Assembly: GCA_037126765.1 (NCBI GenBank)
Contig: JBBCBC010000007.1
Coordinates: 24,437,667-24,501,666 of the forward strand
Source: Stenogyne calaminthoides
Lineage: Eukaryota > Streptophyta > Magnoliopsida > Lamiales > Lamiaceae
Direction: 5' to 3'
Length of the DNA: 64,000 nt
The notes under the pieces were generated by a model, which saw nothing but the letters and a program-made list of their open reading frames with translations, was not told the origin of the DNA and made no database searches. Shown here in pieces: positions 21,963 through 33,639 of this stretch. The position numbers were made by a program, and so were the translations under genes. How positions within the stretch are numbered: the first letter of the stretch is position 1; every line of letters starts with the position of its first letter.

Positions 21963-24543
21963 TCAGGCTTTAGGTACCCCTTTTGAATTGGGTCCTGGGG
22001 GGTTAGTGGTGGATTTAGGGATCCACACAAACAGAGCACTTCTATGGTAATCAGATAGATTAGAAGGTCTGATTTGTCTCTCATACATATCAACATAATC
22101 ATACGTCTCTTCATATGCTTTCTGATTAGTATGATTATTCGTGTGAGCCTTGGGTGACTTAGAAGACTTGGGATTTTTCTTTATATTTTGTCTTCTTTTA
22201 ATCCAGTGTGGCTCAGATGCAGTAGCCCTAGGTCTCTGGTTATAAGGGTAGGTACGACTGCTACCATCGAAAGATTCATATCTTCTTGGCATAGATGGTC
22301 TTTGCAGTTTACCTATAACTTGCTTATTAGGCAGCTGACCTTGATTGGGTCTCAGATTAGATTTTCTTTTTATAGGTTGTCTCTTCTGATACCTAATCTG
22401 CTAATCAGGTTGAGGTTTCTTCAGAAGAACTGGGTTCTTCTGTTGATTCCTCGGCTGATGCTTAGTCAGTTGGGGTCCATTTATGTTCCCTTTCTGATTA
22501 GGCACTTGCCTTACTTGCTCAACAGGTCTTTTTCCCTTATCAGATACATGTTTAGCTTTTTGTGTATCTTTGTCAGAGACTCGTTTGATTACACCCTTGT
22601 GAAGTGAATCAAACGGGGCTTTTGAGGATGTAGAAGGGTTCTCATACCTAATTCCCTTCTTGTTAGTCGGCGTTCGAAATTAGGTGTTCATATCTTGAAC
22701 GGTTTTTTATGACTTCGTGAAAACCTCTATTTTCTTGCGCAAACTATCCTCAGTAGATTTTAGACTCTCATGTAGTCGGAATAGCTCATCAAATTTAGCT
22801 TGAAGGATTTTGAAATCATCAGCTTGCTGTTTTTTGATTGCTAGCTGATCTTTGATCTGCTTCTCCTGATCAGAAGATTTAACTTTCAGAATGTTAAGTT
22901 CCTTATTTACCTTCTGAGCAGTTTTAGTGACTTGATTCAAAGAGTTTTAATGACATCGTTCTCTTTAATAAAATTTATTATTTACGATCCTTAGCTTGTC
23001 ATTTTTAGCTTCCACTATTGTATAAGTGTCTACTGCATCAGAGAGATCATCAAGCAATTGCTCAGAGTAGAGCTGCAAGTCAATCTCTCCAGCAGGTGTG
23101 CTAATAATAGCAGGTGTGGAAATTGAAAAAGGAAGGTTTGGAGGTTACCTCAGTTTGTCTTCCTCTTGGCCATCGGCAGATTTCATCTTCATCCCGAAGA
23201 TAATATCGATCTTCATGTTCGTGGAAGTCAACAAAGATCGCTTATCGAATAAGTCTTCTCTGAGATGAGTAGCGAGAATCCTCGGGAAGCGGATAGGAAT
23301 CATCAATTCCGGATGTATAAACAACCATGGCTTTTACATCTCGACATATTTGTTCTCTTGATCCGCTTCTCTTCTCTTTCTCACGGGAGTTAGGTCGAGG
23401 CGTCCGGTCTTTGTAGTGACCTGGTTTCTCGCAGTTGAAGCATGAACCTCGATCCACGGAACTTCCTCTGCCAGGTGAGTCACTCTGTCTGTAGGATCTG
23501 TCAGGTGACTTCCCTTTCGATAATGTATCCCAACTCCTTATGTCAGATCTGTTATCTCTTCTCTCATCTGACAGATCATCTCTTTTCTTTTCTTCTCTGT
23601 GATCTCTTTGATCATCAGATCTGGTTCTTTCTAGTGATCTATCAGTTGGCCTCATGTTTCTTCTGTCGTCTTGATAGTCTCTGTAGAATCTGCGATACTT
23701 ACCAAGTTGAGTATTTGATCTTTCAAGTTTCCTAATAAGCAGAGCGATCTGTTCTGCTTGACTCATTATGTTTCCAACAGGTTCACTGGCCTTTGATCTG
23801 CTGCTGGTTGCTTTAAACGCAACTGATTTAGACGTTGAGGCTTCAGCAGGCATCTCGTCTTCATCTGCTTGTCCTCTTTCGATTAAATTGAACTCGTGGG
23901 CTTTAAGGCTTAGAAACAAGCTACTCGGCTTCATCTTAGAAATGTCTTGGCAATCCTTGATTACTGTGACTTTCATGTCCCATTTCTTGGTGAGAGATCT
24001 TAGGATCTTGTAGTTGATATCTTTGTCTGACATATCTCTTCCAAGTTCTCGTAGCTTATTTACTGACATGGTGATCCTCCCATCGAGCTCGTTGATGGTC
24101 TCGTTGGGCAGCATTTTGAGCTTTTCGAACTTCACCAATTCGGCTTGTAGTCGGCTGTCTTTGATCTGATCATTTCCTTCGCACATCTCAGCAAGAGTAT
24201 CCCACATTTGTTTTGCAGTTTTGAGATACTTTATCTTCTCCTTGGTGATTTTATCCATCGTCTTCATGATTATATGCCTGGCGGTTGTATCTAGAGTATA
24301 CATCTTTCTTTCTTCTGCATCCATCAGGGCTGGGCTTTTTCGTACAAGACTTCCCGGTGCATAGTCTGGATCTCCTCCAATTGCTGGGTTGTCGTGATAT
24401 ATAATGATGGGTCCTCGTTCAATGACTTCCATCATTCTGCCGCTTATCGATCCTAGATGGTTGCACATATATATAGTCCAATCTGCATACTCATCAATTG
24501 AAAACTTAGGCAAATCATGATACATACCAGAGGTATTATCCAT
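21963..24543 (-). pseudogene. gag: B2 gag (UBN2 domain, zinc knuckle, coiled-coil tail)
   Basis: The start is set at ATG 24543 (MDNTSGMYHDLPKF), conserved in B1. The UBN2 domain includes KQMWDTLAEMCEGNDQIK and LRSLTKKWDMKV. Then an Arg/Asp/Ser-rich region and a zinc knuckle begun as CFNCEKPGHY, whose last Cys is lost at a CAG/CTG difference. The 23242-24543 frame is long and open. Beyond it the coiled-coil tail (22707-22940) and basic linker (21963-22292) are frameshifted. Gag forms the particle and binds RNA. Confidence 0.82.
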
Positions 24544-24670
24544 CTTTGAAAGATTTTGAAAACGAATGAGTTTTGAAAAACGATTTTTCAAAGATCTGTT
24601 CAAATGACCACAAAGATTCTTCCTCAAGAATTGATGATACTCAAAGCCCGGTGGTCTCAGAACCACCGCT

Positions 24671-24682
24671 CTCGATACCACT
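24671..24682 (-). other. B2 primer-binding site
   Basis: The minus strand reads GTGGTATCGAGAG next to the LTR. The canonical tRNA-iMet complement is TGGTATCAGAG, as in B1. The B2 copy shows CG in place of CAG, another example of the CHG pattern. Confidence 0.75.
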
Positions 24683-26387
24683 TGTAGGTCCCGAATCGGG
24701 TTTTGTGAGGGTAGAAGTCTAGAGGGGGGGTGAATAGACTTCTAAAAACTTTTTCGTCTTGGATCGGTGTGAATCTGATTTCTGATCGAGTCTTTAGTGT
24801 GTCAGTTTGGAATGATGTTCAATCTTACTGAGTGCTTGAGGGCAGATCAGTTTGATATCTGTCAGTTGAACTGAGAGTGCGGAAGCTTGTTTTAACCCGT
24901 GAAAAACCAGGTTTTATCAATTGATTCTTAAGTCGGGTTTTCAACTAGGTGACTAAGGTGTCAACCTTGATCGATCGAATTGGTTGGTGCTTGGTCGAGC
25001 TTAACTTAGAATATGTATGCAATTTTAAACTCAGTTGTGTGAATGGTGTAAAGCAATAAGAAAGCACGTAAAAGCACACAAGACTTTTTATAGTGGTTCA
25101 AACGAAACCCGTCTTACGTCCACTCTTCCCTTAACACAGGGGAACCTTAACCGATCTTAACCTGCGGGACTTATCTCCCTCACGGGATGGCCGATAGATG
25201 TTTACTGAGTTCACACTCTACAGATGTTTATCGAGTTCACACTCAACTGAACTAGAAATCGGAAAACTAGAATCCCTAGTCTGAAATCTTGCGATAACAA
25301 AACTTAACCTAACTTGAGTTTGGGTAAAGAATGTTTGAGGGTTCCAACTGGAAATCTATCCTGGTGTTTTAGGTAGCCAAATGCTAGTGGATAGGATTTC
25401 TTGCTAAGAACAATGGGATGAACACACTAAGAATAATCTTCAAATATGGTGTTCTTCGAGCGGAGATTTTGCTGTAGTGTTTTGCTTCTTTTGCGGTGTC
25501 TCCGTGTTAGTTCTTCGCCTTTTCTTCAATTTGAAGATCGATCCCATTTTATAGAACTCAAAATCAAAGAGCCGTTGGAGAGCAATTTGAATTTCGGGTT
25601 ATATTAGGTATGTTGTAGGATATGATTGTGACGTGCTCTGATTATCGGTGTAGCCGTAGGCATGATTAGCACCGTTTATGTCCGCAGCGTCGAATCCCGC
25701 AATGTCAGCTCTTTTTTGTGCACGTGTCGCTTTCTCCTTGGCTTCGCGAGGCGGCACTCAGTAATTTGTCCGTTAGACGATTGATATTCCTTTTGTAGAA
25801 GATTCGTCTTGTCTGATGTATCTTTTTTATTGACGCCAGGTGTGAGCTGACTTGATCAAGTAATTGATCAGTCTACCTTGTTGAGTCTTATGATGCAGAT
25901 TGTCTTTGCTCAATATCTGATTTCGGGCCGATATAGGTCTTGAGTCATCCGGTAGTCTTCCGGATCTTGGTGACTCGAGCCTCGATGTCTTCATCGTCTT
26001 GAGTCTTCCGGTTTATTCTTTGAGTCTTGAGTTTTATCCGAGTCTTCGAGTTCATCCGAGTCTTCGAGTTTAACGAGTCTTGAGTTTATCCGAGTCTTGA
26101 GTTCATCTGAGTCTTGATGTCTTTTGTCTTCACCGATCTTCCGACTTCTTATCTTGATTTGTTCTTAGTCTTGATCATCCGACCTTATCCGCTCATCCGA
26201 TACTTGACTGACCTATACATATTGAGTTCCCCCTCAATATGTGACCTATCTTTACATCACCTATCTATACATTTCAATTTGGTCATCTTAATCGATTCTA
26301 AGTCATCGATCCCTAATGTGTCCGACCGGTCCTATTACAACCTGTTATGGAACTTCCATCAAAACTAAAATACAGAATTTCCCAACA
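24683..26387 (-). mobile_element. B2 5' LTR
   Basis: This 1,705-bp LTR runs TGTAGGTCCC...CCCAACA on the plus strand, with the PBS to its left and TAAAC to its right. The minus-strand TATA box (TATAAAAT) lies at about 25546-25553. The U3 repeat array (25990-26125) shows the 18-bp units with many CTG to CCG and CAG to CG changes. Confidence 0.88.
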
Positions 26388-26392
26388 TAAAC
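26388..26392. repeat. Target-site duplication of B2, right copy (TAAAC)
   Basis: TAAAC follows the right LTR and differs by one base from CAAAC at 11020-11024. Past it, the B1 integrase sequence resumes (TCAATGCAAAAATCAG). Confidence 0.8.
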
Positions 26393-26830
26393 TCAATGCA
26401 AAAATCAGTAATAAAAGAATTCAGGAATTCTGATCTGATTTTTACTATGCTGACACCCTTTTTGTTTTGTAGTTTCTTGAGCAGCTCGGGTATCTTTGTA
26501 GTTGTCTCGTTCTTCTTGTATAAGAATACAACCCAAGTAAACTTGGAATAATCATCCACGATTACCAGAGTATATTTAAATCCACCGAGATCGACTAAAG
26601 TAATCGGGTCCGAATAGATCCATATGGAGCGATTCTTGATTTTTCTCTTGGATCTTTGGTCCGTATTCCCTTGAATGAGGCTTTAACTTGTTTTCCCTTC
26701 TGACATGCGGTACATGTCTGATCCTTTGAGAATACCTCATTTGTAAGTCCCTCAACCAAAGGCACCCTAGCTATCTTGTTAAGAGTCTTGAAGTTTAGAT
26801 GACTCATTCTTTTGTGCCAGAGCCAACTGC
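26393..26830 (-). pseudogene. pol: B1 integrase N-terminal part, interrupted by B2
   Basis: Segments 26595-26807 (MSHLNFKTLNKIAR, zinc-binding CTACQKGK) and 26365-26559 (DDYSKFTWVVFLYKK) match the B2 integrase. The frame is cut by B2 at 26393 and resumes at 11019. Extra frame breaks lie near 26430 and 26580-26660. Confidence 0.8.
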
Positions 26831-26999
26831 TACTTTTGGAACTCTTAACAATTAAGCATGCATTTCTTGGGCAACTGTTCCAATTTGCTATGTAGATCGT
26901 GCCTTTCCTTGAACCAGTTAGCAGGATTTGTTGAGTAGCTCGATTCCTAATCGTACACTTATCACTCGAGAACTCAACGCTGAATCCGTTGTCGCAGAA

Positions 27000-27260
27000 T
27001 TGTGATACTGATAGTAGATTGTGCTTTAATCCTTCGACATTCTAGCCTCCAGTTACTTGTACATCATCATTCTCTAAGGTTCCTAATCCTTTGGTAAAAC
27101 CAAAGTTATCATCACCGAAGAGTACACGTGGGCCTTCTTGTTCTTTGTAAGAGCTAAGGAGATGTTTGCTTCCAGTCATGTGTCTTGAGCATCCACTATC
27201 GATGTACCAGATAGTTGCTTGTACACCTCCCTTGTTGGCCAGTCCCACGCGAACCTGCAA
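27000..27260 (-). pseudogene. pol: B1 aspartic protease domain
   Basis: WYIDSGCSRHMTG has its catalytic D-S-G codons at 27189-27200. A TAG stop replaces a serine codon near 27047 (VTGG then stop, where B2 reads VTGVSYV). Confidence 0.8.
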
Positions 27261-27265
27261 TCGAA

Positions 27266-29854
27266 TCAGGCTTTAGGTACCCCTTTGGAATTGGGTCCTG
27301 AGGGATTAGTGGTGGATTTAGGGATCCACACAAACAGGGCACTTCTATGGTAATCAGATAGATTAGAAGGCCTGATTTGTCTCCCATACATATCAACATA
27401 ATCATACGTCTCTTTATATTCTTTCTGATTAGTATGATTATTCGTGTGAGCCTTGGATGAATCAGAAGACTTGGGATTTTTCTTTACGTTTTGTCTTCTT
27501 TTAACCCAGTGGGGCTCAGGTGCAGTAGCCCTAGATCTCTGGTTATAAGGGTAAGTGCGACTGCTACCATTAAAAGATTCATATCTTCTTGGCATAGATG
27601 GTTTTTGCAGTTTACCCATAGCTTGCTTGTTAGGCAGCTGACCTCGATTGGGTCTCAGATTAGATTTCCTTTTTATAGGTTGTCTCTTCTGATACCTAAT
27701 CTGCTGATCAGGTTGAGGTTTCTTCAGAAGAACTGGGTTCTTCTATTGATTCCTCGGCTGATGCTTAATCAGTTGGGGTCCATTTATGTTCCCTTTCTGA
27801 TTAGGCACTTGCCTTACTTGCTCAGCAGGTCTCTTTCCCTTATCAGATACATGTTTAGCTTTTTGTGTATCTTTGTCAGAGACTCGTTTGATTACACCCT
27901 TTTGAAGTGAATCAAACGGGGCTTTTGAGGATGTAGAAGGGTTCTCATACCCAATTCCCTTCTTGTTAGTCGGCGTTCGAAAATAGGTGTTCATATCTTG
28001 ATCAGTTTTTGATGATTTTGTGAAAACCTCTATTTTCTTGCGCAAACTATCCTTAGTAGATTTTAGACTCTCATGTAGTAGGAATAGCTCATCAAACTTA
28101 GCTTGTAGAATTTTGAAATCATCAGCTTGTTGTTTGTTGATTGCTAGCTGATCTTTGATTTGCTTCTCCTGATCAGAAGATTTAACTTTCAGAACTTTAA
28201 GTTCTTCAGTTACCTTCTGAGCAGTTTCAGCTGATTTCAGTTTAGCAGCTTTACTGATAGCGTTCTCTTTAACAAGCTGATTATTTCTGATCCTTAGCTT
28301 ATCATTTTCAGCTTCCACTATTGTATAAGTGTCTACTGCATCAGAGAGATCATCAAGAAATTGCTCAGAGTAGAGCTGCAAGTCAATCTCTCCAGTAGGT
28401 GTGCTAATAATAGCTGGTGTGGAAATTGAAAAAGCAGAAGGTTTGGAGGTTACCTCAGAATGGTCTTCCTCCCTGGCCATCAGACAGATTTCATCGTCAT
28501 CTGAAGAGAATATCAGATCTTCATGGTCGAAGAAATCATTTGTATTGCTTATCAGACAGAAATCTTCTACAGATGAGTAGCCAGAATCCTCAGAAGGTAG
28601 ATAGGAATCATCAATTCCTGATGTGTCAGCAACCATAGCTTTTCTATCTCTGAAGCGTTGCTCTCTTCTATTCCGCTTCTCTTCTCTTTCTCTGGGAGTT
28701 AGGTCTGGGCAGTCGAAGCTGTAGTGACCTGGTTTTTCGCAGTTGAAGCATGATCCACGATCCACGGATCTTTCTCTGCCAGGTGAGTCACTACGTCTGT
28801 AGGATCTGTCAGGTGACTTTCCTTTCTGATTGTAGTTTGAACTCCTTCTGTCAGATCTGTTATCTCTTCTCTCGTCTGACCGATCATCTCTTTTATCATC
28901 TTTTTGATCCCTTCGGTCATCTGATCTGTTCCTTTCTAGAGATTTGTCAGTTGGCCTCCTGATTCTTCTGTTGTCTTGATAATCCTTGTAGAATCTGCGA
29001 TACTTACCGAGTTGAATATTTGATCTTTTAAGTTTCCTGGTAAGTAAAGTGATCTGTTCAGCTTAGCTTATGATGTTTCCAACAGGTTCAGTGGCCTTTG
29101 ATCTGCTGCTGGTTACTTTGATTGCAACTGATTTAGATGTGGAGGTTGAGGCTTCAACAGGCGTCTCGTCTTCATCTGCTTGCCCTCTTTCGATTAGATC
29201 AAACTCGTGGGCTTTAAGGTTTAGGAACAAGCTACTTGGCTTCATCTTGGCAATGTATTGGCAATCCTTGATTACCGTAACTTTCATGTCCCACTTCTTG
29301 GTGAGAGATCTCAGTATCTTGTAATTTATGTCTTTGTCTGACATCTCTCTTCCAAGTTCTCGTAGCTTGTTTACTGACATGGTGATCCTCCCATCAAGCT
29401 CATTGATGGTTTTGTTTGGCAACATCTTGAGCTTATCGAACTTCACCAGTTCAGCTTGTAGTCGGCTGTCTTTGATCTGATCATATCCTTCTCACATCTC
29501 AGCAAGAGTATCCCACATTTGTTTTGCTATTTTGAGATACTTTATCTTCTCCTTGGTGATCTTATCCATCGTCTTCATGATTATATGCCTGGCGATTGTA
29601 TCTAGAGTATACAGCTTTCTTTCTTCTGCATCCATCAGGGCTGGACTTTTTCGAACAAGGCTTCCAGGTGCATGATCTGGATCTCCTCCAACCGCTGGGT
29701 TATCGTGATATATGATGATGGGTCCTCGTTCAATGACTTCCATCATTCTGCCGCTTATCGATCCCAGATGGTTGCACATGTATATAGTCCAATCTGCATA
29801 CTCATCAATTGAAAACTTAGGCAAATCATGATACATACCAGAGGTGTTATCCAT
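27266..29854 (-). pseudogene. gag: B1 gag (UBN2, intact zinc knuckle, coiled coil)
   Basis: The start is ATG 29854 (MDNTSGMYHD). A TGA at 29492-29494 replaces the Cys codon of AEMCEG seen in B2. The open frame 27743-28765 holds the zinc knuckle CFNCEKPGHYSFDC (CX2CX4HX4C), an acidic segment, and a coiled coil (ENDKLRIRNNQL; LKVKSSDQEKQIKDQ), ending in a basic linker. Arg/Asp/Ser repeats precede the knuckle. This is the best-preserved gag tail in the window. Confidence 0.83.
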
Positions 29855-29977
29855 GCTAAATGTGATTTTGAAAACGAATGAGTTTTGAAAATGGTTTTTC
29901 AAGATCTGTTCAAATGACCACAAAGATTCTTCCTCAAGAATCGATGATACTCAAAGCCAGTGGTCTGTAGAACCACT

Positions 29978-29990
29978 GCTCTGATACCAC
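29978..29990 (-). other. B1 primer-binding site
   Basis: The minus strand reads GTGGTATCAGAGC directly after the LTR end. It matches the initiator-tRNA-Met complement used by many plant copia elements. Confidence 0.85.
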
Positions 29991-29991
29991 T

Positions 29992-31091
29992 TGTAGGTCC
30001 CAAACGGGTTTTGTGAGGGCAGAAGTCTAGAGGGGATGGGTGAATAGACTTCTGAAAACTTTTCGTGCGGATCAGGTGTGATTTGCAGATTGCCTGATCA
30101 GAGTGCTAGTGAGTCAGTTTGGACTGATGTTCAACCTTACTGAGTGCCTGAGGGCAGATCAGTTTGATATCTCTCTGTTTAACTGATAGTGCAGAAGCTT
30201 GTAAATACCCGTGTGAAAAACCAGTTTTATCAAATCAGATTCTCAAGTCAGTTTTCAACCGGCTGACTAAGGTGTCAACCTGATCAGATCAGTTGCTTGG
30301 TGCAGACTGATGTTAACTTAGAATATGTATGCAATTTTAAGCTCAGTTGTGTGAATAGTGTAAAGTAATAAAGAGCAAGTAAATGCACATAAGACTTTTA
30401 TAGTGGTTGGGCAACTTAACCGACTTAACCGACTGTACTTAGTTTAATGTGTTAGTCCAACACTCAACAGATGTTTATCAAGTTCACACTCAACCGATAT
30501 CAGAAATCAGAAACTAGAATCCCTAGTCTGAAATCTTGCGGTGACAAACTTAACCTAACTTGAGTTTGGGTAAAGAATGTTGAGGTTCCAACTGGAAATC
30601 TATCCTAGTGTTTAGGTAGCCAAATGCTAGTGGATAGGATTTCTTGCTAAGACCAATGGGAAGAACACTTAAGAATAATCTTCAAAAATGGTGTTCTTCG
30701 AGCGAAAATTCTGAAGGCTTTTTGCTTCTTGATAATTTACGTTAATGTTGTTGTTCTGCTTTGCTCAATTGTTCATGTGTTGGTCGTTGGTGCTCTCTTT
30801 TCTTCACTTGACGAGCAATCACATTTTATAGACCTCAAAATCAAAGAGTCGTTGGGGAGCAATTTGAATTTCGGGCTATATTAGGTAGGTTGTAGGATAT
30901 GATTGTGACGTGCTCCGAATATCGGCATGGCCGTAGGCATGATTAGCGTCGTTTATGTCCGCAGCGTCGAATCCCGCATTGTCAGCTCTTTTTGTGCCCG
31001 TGTCACTTTCTCTTTGGCTTCGCGAGGTGGCACTTCAGTAATTTGTCCGTTAGACGATTGATATTCCTTTTGTAGAATATTCGTCTTGTCT
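29992..31091 (-). mobile_element. B1 5' LTR, truncated
   Basis: The sequence matches the first 1.1 kb (plus view) of the 3' LTR 2898-4672, then stops at 31091 and continues as family-A gag. The missing part is most of U3, including the 18-bp array. A stretch near 30410 has also lost the primer-proximal bases of the GTGGTTCAGACGAAACC block. Confidence 0.82.
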
Positions 31092-31877
31092 ATTGAATTC
31101 TGCATCTAAAGTGATAGATGAAATTCAGAGTTATCAAAGACCTGCAACTATAAAAGCTGGATTGGGATACATTCCAGGGGGAACCTCACAAGGTCTTCTT
31201 CAATCTTTTCTTCTAGTAGCACCAAAGACTGCCTTTTTGTTAAACCAAATGACATCTAATCTTCTTCTTGAAGAACCGCCCGGAAGTTTTAGACAAGGGT
31301 AAAGGACCTATGGTTTTTAGAAAAAACTGAAGGTTTAGGGAAGAAAGCCCAAACCTTAGAAAAGGCTAGAAAACTGAACACTCGGTAGGGAAATTTTCGA
31401 GCCAAGATTTCAAAGGCTCAAAGTAAGAATACCAACCTCAAGAGATCTGCCTTTGGACCATCGAGGAATTTTTCGTAAGAGAAACACTTTCAAAGAAAGA
31501 TATTCTCAACCGAAAAGACCAAGTCCTCGACATTGAAAGACCCCAATTTCAAAGATAGGCAACCTAAACCCCACTTGTCTAAGGGTAAAGGTTTCCTGAA
31601 CCCAAGTCAGCAGAGACAGAGACCAGTTGCACCAAAGATAAGGCACTTGAACAAAAATCCTGAACCCAAGAAGAACTCTAAGGCTCATGTTCATGTTAAG
31701 GCTGGCACTCATACACAAGGTACTGCCAAGGCACCTAGGGTAGTGAATGTGTATGTAGATGTTTATGGGAGACAAATCAGCCACTCTAAAGTAATTAGAG
31801 TTATCAGGCAGATTTGGGTTCCAAAAGGTACAGCTAACCTGGTAGGACCCTACACCAAATGGGTACCTAAAAACTGA
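31092..31877 (+). pseudogene. gag: Family-A gag tail, resumed after B1
   Basis: The frame resumes with the SYQRPATIKAGLGYIPG pattern found between the gag coiled coil and protease in Sirevirus-like polyproteins. It then gives the basic Pro/Lys-rich linker (31533-31877) ending KWVPKN. The zinc knuckle is missing, deleted together with the end of the B1 LTR. Confidence 0.72.
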
Positions 31878-31933
31878 TCTGTTTTTCAGGTAAATGAAAG
31901 GGCACTGAGCTGAATGAATACAACATAGCACTG

Positions 31934-32045
31934 ATGAGTGGAAATGAATTGGCACCTGTTGTATGGTATCTGGATAGTGGATGTTCAAGACATATGACAG
32001 GATATAAGCAACTACTCACTGAGACAACTCCAAAGGACAAACTGA
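31934..32045 (+). pseudogene. pol: Family-A protease fragment
   Basis: VVWYLDSGCSRHMTGYK has its D-S-G codons at 31973-31984. Shortly afterwards (about 32045) the sequence jumps to the integrase C-terminus, so the second half of the protease and the whole integrase core are deleted. Confidence 0.78.
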
Positions 32046-32619
32046 AGGATATGGAACCCTTGAAGTTGACTCTGTTCATATTAATGGTGTTCCTTATGAG
32101 TTGTGGAATGAAAGGAAGCCTCTTGTTTCTTTCTTTCGTGTGTTTGGTTGCAAGTGTTTCATACACAATAATGGTAAAGATCAGTTGAAAACTTTTGTTA
32201 GCAAAGCTGATGAAGGAATATTCTTAGGATATTCTGAAGTCAGTAAAACCTTCAGAGTTTACAACTGTAGGACTCTTATTGTGGAAGAAACACCTCATGT
32301 TGTTTTTTATGAATCTACTTGTGTTCAGAAGAAACAGGAACATGACTCAGGAGAACTGACCAAGAGAATCACCAGACTTAGCCTGAAAAAGAAATCCTCT
32401 GAACCTGAAAAGAAGATGTTAGTCACTTTCTATGAATGGAGTGAATCAGACTCTGACAAAGAAGTTCAGGATGGAAAAACTCAGGATGGTGAGACTCAGG
32501 ATGAAAATTCTCCACTGAAGGAAAGCCAACACACTGAAGCTGACCAATCTGAACATACACCAGTTCAGACTCAGGTATGTAATGCCGATGAAGATGTGGT
32601 CACAGCTGAGGCAAACTAA
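32046..32619 (+). pseudogene. pol: Family-A integrase C-terminus
   Basis: YELWNERKPLVSFFRVFGCK and the following IFLGYS and FRVYN patterns are the typical copia integrase C-terminal region. An acidic linker ends at a TAA (32617-32619). No catalytic D-D-E core is present, so this copy could not integrate itself. Confidence 0.8.
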
Positions 32620-32709
32620 GAATATATCAACCAAGGGGGAATAAATGTCTCTGACAATGTTCTGAATAGAATATCCCCTGAGGAAGATGATTCCCTTTCT
32701 CCTTTTCTG

Positions 32710-33610
32710 TTGTTCCCTGAATTTAATGAACTGCCTAAACCTAACATTTCTGATGTTGAGGACACTACTGAAGGGGGAACATCAAGGAGAAAACGGTTGG
32801 ATAGCCATCCTACAAATCAGATTGTGGGTGATCTATTAGAAGGAGTAAAGACAAGACGGTTCCATGGTGAAAGTGCTTTGTTCTGCTGCTTCCTATCTGA
32901 AAAAGAACCTACTAAGATTGAAGAAGCTCTACAAGACTCATTCTGGATTGTTGCTATGCAAGAAGAATTGAATCAGTTCTCAAGGAATGAAGTTTGGGAG
33001 CTAGTGGACAGACCTAAAAGGCACAATGTGATTGGAACTAAGTGGGTGTTCAAGAATAAGAGAGCTGAAAACAACAACATTGTGAGAAACAAGGCAAGGC
33101 TAGTTGCACAAGGTTATTCCCAAGAAGAAGGCTTGGATTATGATGAAACCTTTGCACCTGTTGCAAGACTAGAAGCCATCAGATTGTTTCTTGCATATGC
33201 TGCCCACATGAAATTCACAGTCTATCAGATGGATGTGAAAAGTGCATTTCTGAATGGTGTGCTTAAGGAGGAAGTATATGTGGAACAACCTCCAGGATTT
33301 TGTTAGAATGACCAAGTTTACAGGCTCAGGAAAGCCTTGTATGGTCTTAAGCAAGCACCCCGAGCATGGTATGATACCCTTTCTCAGTTTCTTACTGACC
33401 ATGGTTTTATCAAAGGAACTGTTGATAGGACTTTGTTCAGGATAGAAGATGGAAAGGATATTTTACTAGTTCAAATCTATGTGGATGACATCATATTTGG
33501 ATCTCCAAATCATCAGTTGTGTGAAAAGTTTTCTACTCTGATGAAAGGAAAGTTTGAGATGTCAATGATGGGGAGATGGATTTCTTTCTTAGACTTCAGG
33601 TGAAACAAAC
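32710..33610 (+). pseudogene. pol: Family-A reverse transcriptase (one stop, one shift)
   Basis: The frame 32710-33306 covers KTRRFHGES to QPPGF and contains GTKWVFKNKRAENN and ETFAPVARLEAIRLF. A TAG at 33304-33306 interrupts it. The next segment holds YGLKQAPRAWYDTLSQF and the intact YVDD (33478-33489). Frame is lost after MSMMG near 33575. The gene is otherwise well preserved, with fewer CHG-type breaks than B2. Confidence 0.84.
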
Positions 33611-33639
33611 TAAGGAATGACTATTCATCAATCAAGCAA

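Larger units (their letters stand above)
11025..26387 (-). mobile_element. B2: most complete copia element, 15.4 kb, inserted in B1 integrase
   Basis: B2 has both LTRs (11025-12738 and 24683-26387), PPT, PBS, gag, protease, integrase, RT with intact YVDD, RNase H, a divergent promoter/antisense cassette, and ORF3. It is flanked by CAAAC/TAAAC. It belongs to the same family as B1 and lies at the same orientation. Being the innermost insertion, it is the youngest of the three nested elements. Its frames are broken, often at CHG trinucleotides, so true coding capacity is uncertain. Confidence 0.9.
2898..31091 (-). mobile_element. B1: minus-strand copia element inserted in family-A gag (contains B2)
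   Basis: B1 has a 3' LTR (2898-4672) with adjoining PPT, internal region 4673-11019 plus 26393-29991, a PBS (29978-29990) and a truncated 5' LTR (29992-31091). B2 splits its integrase. The 5' LTR lacks about 600 bp of U3 and abuts family-A sequence directly. A deletion therefore removed the LTR end and adjoining gag sequence, which explains why no target-site duplication is visible. Gag, protease and RT carry stops or frameshifts. Confidence 0.85.

Noticed and set aside
22188..22607. Plus-strand ORF antisense to gag, repeated at 27491-27910.
   Set aside because: It is the shadow of the basic gag linker in both B copies, with no start context or promoter, unlike the antisense unit at 17540.
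2898..31091. Reading the B1/B2 tract as one giant element with duplicated genes.
   Set aside because: The CAAAC/TAAAC duplication and the interrupted integrase show two separate elements, one inside the other.
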